Positions 17,235-25,287 of a stretch of 64,000 bases of DNA are shown here, piece by piece. Position 1 is the first letter of the stretch; each line of letters starts with the position of its first letter. Source of the DNA: an uncultured Bacteroidales bacterium. Its GTDB lineage: Bacteria > Bacteroidota > Bacteroidia > Bacteroidales > WCHB1-69. The DNA is taken from positions 62,001 through 126,000 of the forward strand of contig CAKUVI010000002.1 in NCBI GenBank assembly GCA_934699095.1. Reading direction: 5' to 3'. Both the position numbers and the translations under genes were made by a program. Below the pieces are notes generated by a model. That model was not told the origin of the DNA. It saw nothing but the letters and a program-made list of their open reading frames with translations, and did not search any database.

Positions 17235-18479
17235 ATGAAAAACAATTATGTTCCGGTTTTGTTGCTGACCGGCTATTTGGGAAGCGGAAAAACAACATTA
17301 GTAAACAATATTCTTCAAAACAAGAAGGGCATCAAGTTCGCGGTCATCGTGAACGATATCGGAGAGGTGAACATAGACGCGTCGCTCATCCAGAAGGGTG
17401 GGGTGGTGAACGAGAAGGACGACAGTCTGGTAGCCCTCCAGAACGGATGTATCTGTTGCACCCTGAAGATGAACCTCGTGGAGCAGCTTTCGGATATTAT
17501 CTCCACAAGGAAGTTCGACTACATCGTTATAGAGGCAAGCGGAATCTGCGAGCCTGAGCCCATAGCACGCACCATCTCCACAATTCCGAGGATGAATCCG
17601 GAATACACCAAATTCGGCACTCCGCGCCTTGACTGTATCGTGACTGTGGTTGACGCACTCCGTATGCAGAGCGAATTCAACTGTGGCGACAACCTTTCAA
17701 AAAAGGACATTCAGGAAGACGATATCGAAAACCTCCTTATACAGCAGATCGAGTTCTGCAATATGGTCATCCTCAACAAGGTGGATGAGGTGAAACCCCA
17801 AGAAGTTGACCGGATCAAGCATATTATTAACCATCTCAAACCGGGAGCTCCGATTATAGAGACGAACTATGCTGATGTTGATCTTGACTGTATTATCAAC
17901 ACAAATGCGTTTGACTACGAAAGTGTTGCCACTTCAGTGGGCTGGGTGCGTGAGCTCGAGCGTGAAACTACAGCGGAGGAGGAACATGACGCACGCGCCG
18001 ACCACCATCATCACAACGATGATGAACACGAACATGAACACGAACATGAACATGCACACGAACACGAACATCATCACCACCATCATCATGATCATGAGAA
18101 CGGTGAGGTTGAGGAATATGGCATCTCAACTTTCGTCTATTACAGAAGAAAGGCCTTCAAGATATCCGAGTTCGACCGTTTTTTGGCCGACAAGTGGCCG
18201 AAGAGCATAATCCGTGCCAAGGGTGTGTGTTATTTCAAGGAATACCGCGACATGTCGTACCTTTTCGAGCAGGCCGGTGTCCAGCAGAAACTCACCGAGG
18301 CGGGACTCTGGTATGCCACCGCTCCGGCCGACGAGCTGGAACAGCTTAAGGCTCAGGATCCGACATTCGAGCGCGACTGGGATGATGTTTACGGCGACCG
18401 CATGATAAAGATCGTTTTCATCGGTCAGCATGTTGACAAAGAACAGCTCGTAAAGGATTTGGACAACTGTCTGGAATAA
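17235..18479 (+). CDS. COG0523 (CobW/ZNG1-like) metal-chaperone GTPase with His-rich insert
   Basis: 414 residues from the ATG at 17235; a TTG two codons earlier is in frame but less likely. The P-loop GYLGSGKT is at 13-20, the metal-binding CxCC motif (NGCICC) at 72-75, and the guanine-specificity motif NKVD near 178. Residues about 252-286 form a His/Glu/Asp-rich stretch (repeats of HEHEH and a run of His) between the GTPase domain and the C-terminal CobW_C domain. COG0523 proteins insert metals, often zinc, into client enzymes; the His tract is the usual metal store or sensor. No zinc operator is recognisable upstream. Confidence 0.92.
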   Translation: MKNNYVPVLLLTGYLGSGKTTLVNNILQNKKGIKFAVIVNDIGEVNIDASLIQKGGVVNEKDDSLVALQNGCICCTLKMNLVEQLSDIISTRKFDYIVIEASGICEPEPIARTISTIPRMNPEYTKFGTPRLDCIVTVVDALRMQSEFNCGDNLSKKDIQEDDIENLLIQQIEFCNMVILNKVDEVKPQEVDRIKHIINHLKPGAPIIETNYADVDLDCIINTNAFDYESVATSVGWVRELERETTAEEEHDARADHHHHNDDEHEHEHEHEHAHEHEHHHHHHHDHENGEVEEYGISTFVYYRRKAFKISEFDRFLADKWPKSIIRAKGVCYFKEYRDMSYLFEQAGVQQKLTEAGLWYATAPADELEQLKAQDPTFERDWDDVYGDRMIKIVFIGQHVDKEQLVKDLDNCLE

Positions 18480-18504
18480 ACACTATATTATATATAAGGG
18501 ACGT

Positions 18505-19320
18505 ATGAGCAACATTCTGCTTATTGGAGACATTGTCGGGTATGGAAATCTCGGAATGTCGGTCATGATACCAATTCTTTCAAAGATGGGCTACGGGATA
18601 TACCGCATGCCCACCTCTATAGTTTCCAACAATTTCAGTTATGGCGAGTTTGCCGTTCTTGACACCACCGATTATATGAGCCAGTGCATAGACATTTGGG
18701 AAAATATAGGATTCAGTGCCGATGCCGTGGCGACGGGATATCTCGTGTCGGAGCGGCAGACCCGGATGGTGGCCGACTATTGTCTGAAGTTGAAGGCCCG
18801 CGGCACGAAAGTTTTCGTTGACCCCATCATGGCCGATGACGGCAAGCTCTATAATGGCGCCACAGAGAAGACCATAGGCTATATGCGTGAGATTTGCAAG
18901 GTTGCCGACCTGATGGTTCCGAACTTCACAGAGGCCAAGTTCCTGGCAGGCAAGTACATCGGTGAAAACTCGCTCACTTATGACGAGGCCGTGGATCTGG
19001 CAGGCATACTGCATGAGATGAGCGGCGGCTCGGTTGTCGTCTCCAGTATGGTGATCGATGACAAGCATTGCACGTTCCTGCTTGACGATAGCAATGGGCA
19101 GTGCAGAATCTTCCCATATAACCAGATTCCCGCCCAATTTTCCGGCACCGGAGACGTTTTTGCGTCGATTCTTTTCGGCCAGTTCCTGAAAAATGTCCCG
19201 ATACAACAGTCGGTTCAGAACGCGATGGATTTCGTCTATGACATGATAGTCAGGAACCAGAACTCACAGAAACCTGAGAACGGGATAATGATAGAGAAGT
19301 TCCTCAACGACATCGTCTGA
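18505..19320 (+). CDS. Pyridoxal/pyridoxamine kinase (PdxK/PdxY family)
   Basis: 271 residues of the ribokinase fold. Evidence includes the N-terminal GDIVGYGNLG, the FVDPIMADDGKLY block, the VPNFTEAKFL block that usually reads PN..E, and the catalytic FSGTGDVFAS with the general-base Asp. The enzyme phosphorylates B6 vitamers to feed PLP pools; kamA and the arginine decarboxylase in this window need PLP. The gene follows the GTPase by 25 bases. A hydroxymethylpyrimidine kinase is the main alternative but fits less well. Confidence 0.85.
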   Translation: MSNILLIGDIVGYGNLGMSVMIPILSKMGYGIYRMPTSIVSNNFSYGEFAVLDTTDYMSQCIDIWENIGFSADAVATGYLVSERQTRMVADYCLKLKARGTKVFVDPIMADDGKLYNGATEKTIGYMREICKVADLMVPNFTEAKFLAGKYIGENSLTYDEAVDLAGILHEMSGGSVVVSSMVIDDKHCTFLLDDSNGQCRIFPYNQIPAQFSGTGDVFASILFGQFLKNVPIQQSVQNAMDFVYDMIVRNQNSQKPENGIMIEKFLNDIV

Positions 19321-19394
19321 CGGGTAGTTGTTGGTTACTAACAATTTAGGGTGAAAAAATATTTTAAATAGTGAAAAGATAAAAGAAAAAAGTG

Positions 19395-19402
19395 TATTTT
19401 TG
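19395..19402 (+). promoter_or_regulatory. Bacteroidota -7 promoter element of the str operon
   Basis: TATTTTTG followed by CAGC matches TAnnTTTG and lies 60 bases before rpsL, leaving an AT-rich leader. No clear -33 box is seen. Confidence 0.65.
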
Positions 19403-19462
19403 CAGCCGCAAATTTTATGTATAAACCAAATTAAATTATCAAAAAAAATTAAAAATTAATTT

Positions 19463-19846
19463 ATGCCTACCATTCAACAATTAGTAAGAAAGGGAAGAAA
19501 AAGACTTACTTCACAGAGCAAGTCAAAGGCTTTGGATGCATGTCCGCAGCGTCGCGGTGTGTGTCTGAGAGTTTACACCACAACACCTAAGAAACCTAAC
19601 TCAGCTATGCGTAAGGTTGCCAGGGTTAGAATGACAAACGGTAAGGAAGTCAACGCTTACATTCCGGGCGAAGGCCACAACTTGCAGGAGCACTCAATCG
19701 TATTGGTGCGCGGCGGTCGTGTTAAGGATTTGCCAGGTGTAAGATATCACATCGTACGCGGTGCGTTAGACTCAGCCGGAGTTGACGGTCGTCTTCAAGG
19801 TCGTTCAAAATATGGTGCTAAACGTCCCAAAAAAGCTGCAAAATAA
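19463..19846 (+). CDS. rpsL: Ribosomal protein S12 (uS12)
   Basis: 127 residues, near-identical to the family throughout (PTIQQLVRKGR, PKKPNSAMRKVARVRMTNG, VLVRGGRVKDLPGVRYHIVRG). The lysine of TPKKPNS and the VKDLPG region, where streptomycin-resistance changes occur, read as wild type. First gene of the str operon, followed by rpsG, fusA and rpsJ. Confidence 0.99.
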   Translation: MPTIQQLVRKGRKRLTSQSKSKALDACPQRRGVCLRVYTTTPKKPNSAMRKVARVRMTNGKEVNAYIPGEGHNLQEHSIVLVRGGRVKDLPGVRYHIVRGALDSAGVDGRLQGRSKYGAKRPKKAAK

Positions 19847-19931
19847 TTAAAATTCCCTAAAGAAAGTGTAAATTGAACGCCGGGATTGGCGATTCAAGAG
19901 TAAATAACAAATTTATTGAAGATACAAGAAT

Positions 19932-20399
19932 ATGAGAAATTCACATGCAAAGAAAAGGATCATTCTTCCAGATCCTAAATTCAATGACGAACAGGTAACG
20001 AAATTCGTCAACAATATCATGTTGAAAGGTAAGAAAAATCTTGCTTTCGAAATTTTCTACGATGCTATCGACATAGTTAGCGAGAAGACCAAGGAGAACG
20101 GTCTTGAGGTGTGGAAAAAGGCCCTTGAGAATGTTACACCGAGCGTTGAAGTAAAGAGCAAGCGCGTAGGTGGTACCACCCTTCCTGTTCCAGAGGAGAT
20201 CAAGCCGGGCAGAAAGCAGTCAGTTGGTATGAAAAACCTTATCTCTTTCGCACGCAAACGTCATGAGAAGACCATGGCTGACAAGCTCGCGCAGGAGATT
20301 ATGGCCGCATACAAGAGTGAAGGCGCCGCTTTCAAGAAGAAAGAGGAAATCCACAGAATGGCAGAAGCCAACAAGGCATTCGCTCACATGCGCATGTAA
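19932..20399 (+). CDS. rpsG: Ribosomal protein S7 (uS7)
   Basis: 155 residues. RNSHAKKRIILPDPKF, VTKFVNNIMLKGKK, VKSKRVGGTTLPVPEEI and the C-terminal RMAEANKAFAHMRM identify S7, a primary 16S rRNA-binding protein of the small-subunit head. It lies 85 bases after rpsL and 54 bases before fusA. Confidence 0.99.
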   Translation: MRNSHAKKRIILPDPKFNDEQVTKFVNNIMLKGKKNLAFEIFYDAIDIVSEKTKENGLEVWKKALENVTPSVEVKSKRVGGTTLPVPEEIKPGRKQSVGMKNLISFARKRHEKTMADKLAQEIMAAYKSEGAAFKKKEEIHRMAEANKAFAHMRM

Positions 20400-20453
20400 T
20401 TGTAATTGTCCGTTGTTCATAACCTATAGTCCAATCATTTTTTATACAGCGCA

Positions 20454-22547
20454 ATGTCAGAGGATTTGCATTTCATACGCAACATCGGCATAATGGCTCA
20501 TATTGATGCTGGCAAGACCACCACAACTGAGCGCATTCTGTATTATACTGGCAAGAGCTACAAGATTGGCGAGGTTGACGAAGGGACGGCCACGATGGAC
20601 TGGATGGTTCAAGAGCAGGAACGCGGAATCACCATCACCAGCGCGGCCACCACAGTGATGTGGAAATATGACACACAAGACTTTAAGATCAACATCATCG
20701 ACACTCCAGGTCACGTTGATTTTACTGTCGAAGTGGAACGTTCTTTGAGAATATTGGATGGAGCTGTGGCCATTTTCTGCGCCGTCGGCGGCGTGGAAGC
20801 CCAGTCGGAGACCGTATGGCGCCAGGCCAACAAATACAACGTGGCCCGCATCTGCTATGTCAACAAGATGGACCGTGCGGGTGCCAACTTCTATGCCGTG
20901 GTGAACCAAATCCACGACAAGCTGAAAGCCAACCCGCTTCCACTTCAGTTGCCTATAGGAGCTGAAGACGAGTTCGTGGGTGTTGTTGACCTGTTGGAGA
21001 TGAAAGCCTACCAGTGGGATGAGGACGACCTCGGTGCAACATATCACGAGATCCCAATCCCCGAGGACATGCAGGAAGATGTGGACAAATACCGCACCCG
21101 CCTGCTTGAAACCCTCTCCGAACTGAACGAGACCATCATGGAAAAGTATTTCGACAATCCGGATAGCATAACTGTCGAGGAGATGGAGGATACGATCCGT
21201 GAGGCCACACTCGCACGTAAGATTGAACCCGTTTTGTGCGGCTCTTCATTCAAAAATAAAGGTGTGCAACGTCTGTTGGATGCTATTGTGAAGTACCTTC
21301 CGTCGCCGTTGGATATGCCTGCAATTGAAGGTGTCAATCCTAAAAACGACGAGAAGGAGAGTCGCAGTGCTGACATCCACGAACCGTTTGCCGCACTCGC
21401 CTTCAAGATCGCAACCGATCCTTATATCGGCAAACTTACGTTTATCAAGGTCTATTCCGGTGAACTTAAGTCCGGTGAAAACCTCTATAATGTAAGTACA
21501 GGCAAGAAGGAGCGAGTTTCGAAGATTCTACAGATGCACTCCAACAAGCAGATGCCTTTGGAAAGCGCCACCGCCGGCAACATCGTTGCCCTGGTGGGCA
21601 TGAAGGAGATCCACACTGGCGACAGCCTTACCGACGAACGCCACCCGGTGATTCTGGAAAACATTGTATTTCCTGAACCCGTGATACAAATCGCCATCGA
21701 GCCCAAAACCAAAGATGACGAGGAGAAGATGACGCTCGCACTCGGAAAACTCTCCGATGAGGATCCCACTTTCATGGTGAAGGAGGATTCTGAATCAGGT
21801 CAGACCTTGATAAGCGGCATGGGAGAACTTCACTTGGAGATTCTTCTCGACCGACTGAAGAGAGAGTTCAATGTGGAATGCAATCACGGCAAACCCCGCG
21901 TTGCCTACAAAGAGGCAGTCACAACCACGGTTCGGCACAGAGAGTCGTACAAACGCCAGAACGGCGGCAGAGGCTCTTTTGCAGTGCTCGACTTCCGGAT
22001 GGACCCGATGCCGTTGGATTCCAAAGGTCTGCACTTCGTGAATGAAATCAAAGGTGATGCGGTTCCCAAAAACTATATCACCGGTGCCGAAAACGGATTC
22101 AAGATCGCAATGTCAAACGGAAAATACGGATTCCCACTCGAAGCCCTCTCAGTGACAGTCCTCGATGGTGAGTCCCATCCAACCGACTCCGATGCACTTT
22201 CGTTCGAGATCTGCGCCAAGATCGGTTTCCGTGAGGCGATTCGCGAAATTGAGACCGCTATTCTGGAACCTATCATGAAGGTCGAGATCACAACTCCCGA
22301 TGAATATATAGGCAACGTGACAGGAGACCTCAACCGTCGGCGCTCCGTTTTGGAACAGATCGATGCAAAAGTTGGATTCCAGATTATCACCGCCCAGGTT
22401 CCGCTCGCCGAAATGTTCGGCTATGTCACCACATTACGCTCAATAACCTCAGGACGCGCAACATTCAGCATGGAATTTTTAAGATATGCTGAAGTCACAC
22501 CTGAAATAAAGGACTATATAATGAACGTCGGCAGATTCATATTGTAA
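20454..22547 (+). CDS. fusA: Elongation factor G
   Basis: 697 residues. GTPase motifs are AHIDAGKTTT, DTPGHVDF and NKMD; all five EF-G domains are present, ending RYAEVTPEIKDYIM. It drives translocation on the ribosome. Position between rpsG and rpsJ marks it as the housekeeping copy. Domain IV reads YKRQNGGRGSFAVLDFRM, a less common version of the usual QTGGRGQF block. Confidence 0.97.
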   Translation: MSEDLHFIRNIGIMAHIDAGKTTTTERILYYTGKSYKIGEVDEGTATMDWMVQEQERGITITSAATTVMWKYDTQDFKINIIDTPGHVDFTVEVERSLRILDGAVAIFCAVGGVEAQSETVWRQANKYNVARICYVNKMDRAGANFYAVVNQIHDKLKANPLPLQLPIGAEDEFVGVVDLLEMKAYQWDEDDLGATYHEIPIPEDMQEDVDKYRTRLLETLSELNETIMEKYFDNPDSITVEEMEDTIREATLARKIEPVLCGSSFKNKGVQRLLDAIVKYLPSPLDMPAIEGVNPKNDEKESRSADIHEPFAALAFKIATDPYIGKLTFIKVYSGELKSGENLYNVSTGKKERVSKILQMHSNKQMPLESATAGNIVALVGMKEIHTGDSLTDERHPVILENIVFPEPVIQIAIEPKTKDDEEKMTLALGKLSDEDPTFMVKEDSESGQTLISGMGELHLEILLDRLKREFNVECNHGKPRVAYKEAVTTTVRHRESYKRQNGGRGSFAVLDFRMDPMPLDSKGLHFVNEIKGDAVPKNYITGAENGFKIAMSNGKYGFPLEALSVTVLDGESHPTDSDALSFEICAKIGFREAIREIETAILEPIMKVEITTPDEYIGNVTGDLNRRRSVLEQIDAKVGFQIITAQVPLAEMFGYVTTLRSITSGRATFSMEFLRYAEVTPEIKDYIMNVGRFIL

Positions 22548-22584
22548 AAACATAAAAGTAATAAATTCATTAAATTATAAAAAA

Positions 22585-22899
22585 GTGGCTCATAGAATTA
22601 GAATTAAATTAAAATCATTCGACCACACTTTGGTTGACAAGTCCGCCGAGAAAATCGTCAAGACTGTCAATAGTGTGAAAGACGACAAAGTGGTTTTGGT
22701 AGGACCTATTCCATTGCCAACCCACAAGAAAATCTTCACCGTAAACCGTTCTACATTCGTTAACAAGAAGTCAAGAGAACAATTCCAACTCTCAACCTAC
22801 AAGAGAATTCTGGATATTTACGGTACTACAACACAAACCATCGACGCGTTGATGAAACTGGAATTGCCCAGCGGTGTTGACGTAGAAATCAAGGTTTGA
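22585..22899 (+). CDS. rpsJ: Ribosomal protein S10 (uS10)
   Basis: 104 residues starting at a GTG (22585): MAHRIRIKLKSFDHTLVDKS, GPIPLPT, REQFQLSTYKRILDI, LELPSGVDVEIKV. S10 is a head protein of the small subunit and also the antitermination factor NusE. In most Bacteroidota the S10 gene continues directly into rplC; here it is followed by a terminator and a tRNA, so the S10 operon is broken at this point. Confidence 0.98.
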   Translation: MAHRIRIKLKSFDHTLVDKSAEKIVKTVNSVKDDKVVLVGPIPLPTHKKIFTVNRSTFVNKKSREQFQLSTYKRILDIYGTTTQTIDALMKLELPSGVDVEIKV

Positions 22900-22911
22900 T
22901 AATCTAAGGAG

Positions 22912-22932
22912 AGCCTGTCTATCAGGCTTTTT
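22912..22932 (+). terminator. Terminator after rpsJ
   Basis: Stem AGCCTG / CAGGCT with a five-base loop, followed by a T run, 12 bases after the rpsJ stop. It ends the str operon before the tRNA. Confidence 0.75.
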
Positions 22933-22935
22933 CAC

Positions 22936-23010
22936 GGGGCGTTAGCTCAGTTTGGTTAGAGCGTTTGACTGGCAGTCAAAAGGTCGTGAGTTCGACTCTC
23001 ATACGCTCCA
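22936..23010 (+). tRNA. tRNA-Ala (anticodon GGC)
   Basis: 75 bases. The acceptor stem GGGGCGT / ACGCTCC contains the G3-U70 pair that defines alanine tRNAs. The anticodon stem TTTGA / TCAAA encloses loop CTGGCAG (anticodon GGC). The T-loop reads TTCGACT. No CCA is encoded. Confidence 0.95.
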
Positions 23011-23025
23011 CTTGTATGATTTTTC

Positions 23026-23060
23026 AAAGGCTTGCAATCGGCAAGCCTTTTTTCTTTTTT
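23026..23060 (+). terminator. Terminator after tRNA-Ala
   Basis: Perfect 10-base stem AAAGGCTTGC / GCAAGCCTTT with loop AATCG, then a long T-rich run. Confidence 0.85.
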
Positions 23061-23110
23061 AGTCTCGACTGCTTATTTCTTTTGTCCGTATCGTATATTG
23101 AATTTTTTTG

Positions 23111-23118
23111 TAATTTTG
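23111..23118 (+). promoter_or_regulatory. Bacteroidota -7 promoter element for kamA
   Basis: TAATTTTG followed by CAC matches TAnnTTTG and lies 34 bases before the kamA start. No -33 box at the expected spacing. Confidence 0.6.
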
Positions 23119-23152
23119 CACTCGCTTTTTTGAAACAATAAATAATACAAAT

Positions 23153-24391
23153 ATGGCAAGCAGAAGAAAAGAATTATTTCCAAATGTTACCGATGCCGAG
23201 TGGAATGATTGGAGATGGCAGGTGCGTAACAGAATAGAGACTCTTGATGAGTTGAAGAAATACATTGATCTTACTCCCGAAGAAGAAGAGGGCGTCAAGA
23301 AATCACTTGAGACATTGAGGATGGCGATCACTCCTTATTACCTCAGTTTGATCGATCCGAACAATCCGAACTGCCCGATTCGCAAGCAGGCCATCCCGAC
23401 AGGTGCAGAAGTTCATCGTTCACCTGCCGACCTTCTCGACCCTCTCCACGAGGATGAGGATTCACCGGTTCCTGGACTTACCCACAGATATCCGGACAGA
23501 GTGCTTTTCCTGATCACAGACCAGTGCTCAATGTACTGTCGTCACTGCACACGCCGTCGTTTTGCCGGCCAGCACGACTGTGAGTCACCATCTGAACGCA
23601 TCCAGGGCGCTATCGACTACATAGCCCGCACTCCTGAAGTCAGGGACGTGCTCCTCTCTGGCGGTGATGCTCTCATGGTTGGCGACAAGATGTTGGAGTC
23701 AATCATTCAACGCCTTCGTGCTATCCCTCATGTTGAAATCATCCGTATCGGTAGCCGTACCCCAGTGGTTTGCCCTCAACGTATCACTGACGACCTTGTC
23801 AACATGCTCAAGAAATATCACCCTATTTGGCTCAACACCCACTTCAACCATTCAAATGAAGTCACTCCAGAGGCAATGGCTGCATGTGCAAAACTTGCTG
23901 ATGCTGGTATCCCGTTGGGCAACCAGACTGTATTGCTTCGCGGTGTGAACGACGACACCCAGATAATGAAGAATCTTGTTCACGACCTCGTACGTATGCG
24001 CGTTCGTCCGTACTATATCTACCAGTGCGACTTGTCAATGGGCTTGGAGCATTTCCGCACTCCCGTCTCGAAGGGTATTGAGATTATCGAAAACCTCCGT
24101 GGCCATACATCAGGATATTGCGTTCCTACATTCGTGGTTGACGCTCCTGGCGGCGGCGGTAAGATTCCTGTAATGCCAAATTATGTTATCTCCCAAAGCC
24201 CTAACAAAGTCATCCTCCGCAACTACGAGGGCGTGATAACAACCTATACGGAACCATCCGACTATCAGGATCATACCTGCGGAGTTCCTCAGGAAGAAAA
24301 GCACGTGGAGGGCGTTGCCTCTCTGCTGCATGGTGAGACAATGTCGCTCGAACCTAATGATCTTGCACGTAAAAAGAGACATAAAAAATAA
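23153..24391 (+). CDS. kamA: L-lysine 2,3-aminomutase (radical SAM, PLP)
   Basis: 412 residues, close to the clostridial enzyme. The radical-SAM cluster motif is C125-x3-C129-x2-C132 (CSMYCRHC), followed by TRRRFAG. LLSGGDALMVGD, GSRTPVVCPQRIT, HFNHSNEVTPEA and VDAPGGGGKIP are characteristic; the last contains the PLP-lysine region. It converts L-lysine to L-beta-lysine, either for lysine fermentation or for N-acetyl-beta-lysine osmolyte synthesis. None of the other fermentation genes (kamD/E, kdd, kce, kal) nor the ablB acetyltransferase is beside it. It has its own promoter and terminator, so it is monocistronic. Confidence 0.95.
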   Translation: MASRRKELFPNVTDAEWNDWRWQVRNRIETLDELKKYIDLTPEEEEGVKKSLETLRMAITPYYLSLIDPNNPNCPIRKQAIPTGAEVHRSPADLLDPLHEDEDSPVPGLTHRYPDRVLFLITDQCSMYCRHCTRRRFAGQHDCESPSERIQGAIDYIARTPEVRDVLLSGGDALMVGDKMLESIIQRLRAIPHVEIIRIGSRTPVVCPQRITDDLVNMLKKYHPIWLNTHFNHSNEVTPEAMAACAKLADAGIPLGNQTVLLRGVNDDTQIMKNLVHDLVRMRVRPYYIYQCDLSMGLEHFRTPVSKGIEIIENLRGHTSGYCVPTFVVDAPGGGGKIPVMPNYVISQSPNKVILRNYEGVITTYTEPSDYQDHTCGVPQEEKHVEGVASLLHGETMSLEPNDLARKKRHKK

Positions 24392-24404
24392 ATTTCCTGA
24401 TACA

Positions 24405-24438
24405 AAACACCTTGGCGCTACTGTCAGGGTGTTTTTTT
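24405..24438 (+). terminator. Terminator after kamA
   Basis: Stem AAACACC / GGTGTTT extended by TTG / CAG, then a run of seven T, 13 bases after the stop. Confidence 0.75.
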
Positions 24439-24476
24439 GATTTGTTTGTCGGTTTTCTAATGTGAATTATCAGATT

Positions 24477-25286
24477 ATGCAGATTAATGTCGAAAAATTA
24501 ATAACAGAAAACAACAATTTTTTTCTCATAGCTGGACCGTGTGTGGTGGAGAACAGGGAAATCACCTTTCAGACTGCGGAAGAGCTTAAGAATATTTGTG
24601 CGAACCTCGGGATACCATTCCTATTCAAGGCATCCTACAAGAAGGCCAACAGGTCGTCGTTGCACTCCTTCACCGGCATAGGCAACGACGAGGCACTCGC
24701 TGTTTTAGCAGAAGTAAAGGGAAAGTTGCAGGTTCCCATAGTTACCGACATACATACAGAGCAAGAAGCGGAGTGGGCTTCGAAGGTGGCAGATGTGCTC
24801 CAAATCCCAGCATTTCTCTGCCGGCAGACTGATCTTTTGGTGGCAGCTGCCCGCACCGGCAAGTTCGTGAATGTCAAAAAAGGCCAGTTTATGTCTCCAG
24901 AGGCGATGAAATATGCAGTAGAAAAGGTTCGTGAAGCAGGCAACAAAAATGTTATGCTCACAGAACGCGGAACATCCTTTGGATATACGGACCTGATAGT
25001 TGATTTCAGGGGAGTCAAGGCGTTGCAGTCATGTGGCTGTCCGGCTGTCCTCGACTGCACTCATTCACTACAGCAGCCCAACCAGACTTCCGGTGTCACG
25101 GGCGGTCGTCCTGATTTGATCGAGACAATAGCCAAGGCTGGCGTTGCCGTTGGCTTTGATGGCCTCTTTATGGAGACCCACCCCAATCCGGCCATGGCAC
25201 TCTCCGACGGCGCCAACATGCTGCCTTTGTCGCAAATGAAAACCCTCTTGGAAAAACTCCTCCTCATTCGTAAAGCCATTATTTGA
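24477..25286 (+). CDS. kdsA: 3-deoxy-8-phosphooctulonate synthase (Kdo-8-P synthase)
   Basis: 269 residues from the ATG at 24477. A GTG five codons upstream is also in frame, but the ATG gives the usual N-terminus. Conserved blocks: FFLIAGPCVVE, FKASYKKANRSS, GIGNDEAL, VTDIHTEQEAE, IPAFLCRQTDLL, VNVKKGQFMSP, RGTSFGY and FMETHPNPAMALSDGANMLPL. It condenses PEP with arabinose-5-phosphate to give Kdo-8-P for lipopolysaccharide. The matching kdsB lies at 49280-50011. The next gene starts one base after the stop. Confidence 0.96.
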   Translation: MQINVEKLITENNNFFLIAGPCVVENREITFQTAEELKNICANLGIPFLFKASYKKANRSSLHSFTGIGNDEALAVLAEVKGKLQVPIVTDIHTEQEAEWASKVADVLQIPAFLCRQTDLLVAAARTGKFVNVKKGQFMSPEAMKYAVEKVREAGNKNVMLTERGTSFGYTDLIVDFRGVKALQSCGCPAVLDCTHSLQQPNQTSGVTGGRPDLIETIAKAGVAVGFDGLFMETHPNPAMALSDGANMLPLSQMKTLLEKLLLIRKAII

Positions 25287-25287
25287 G

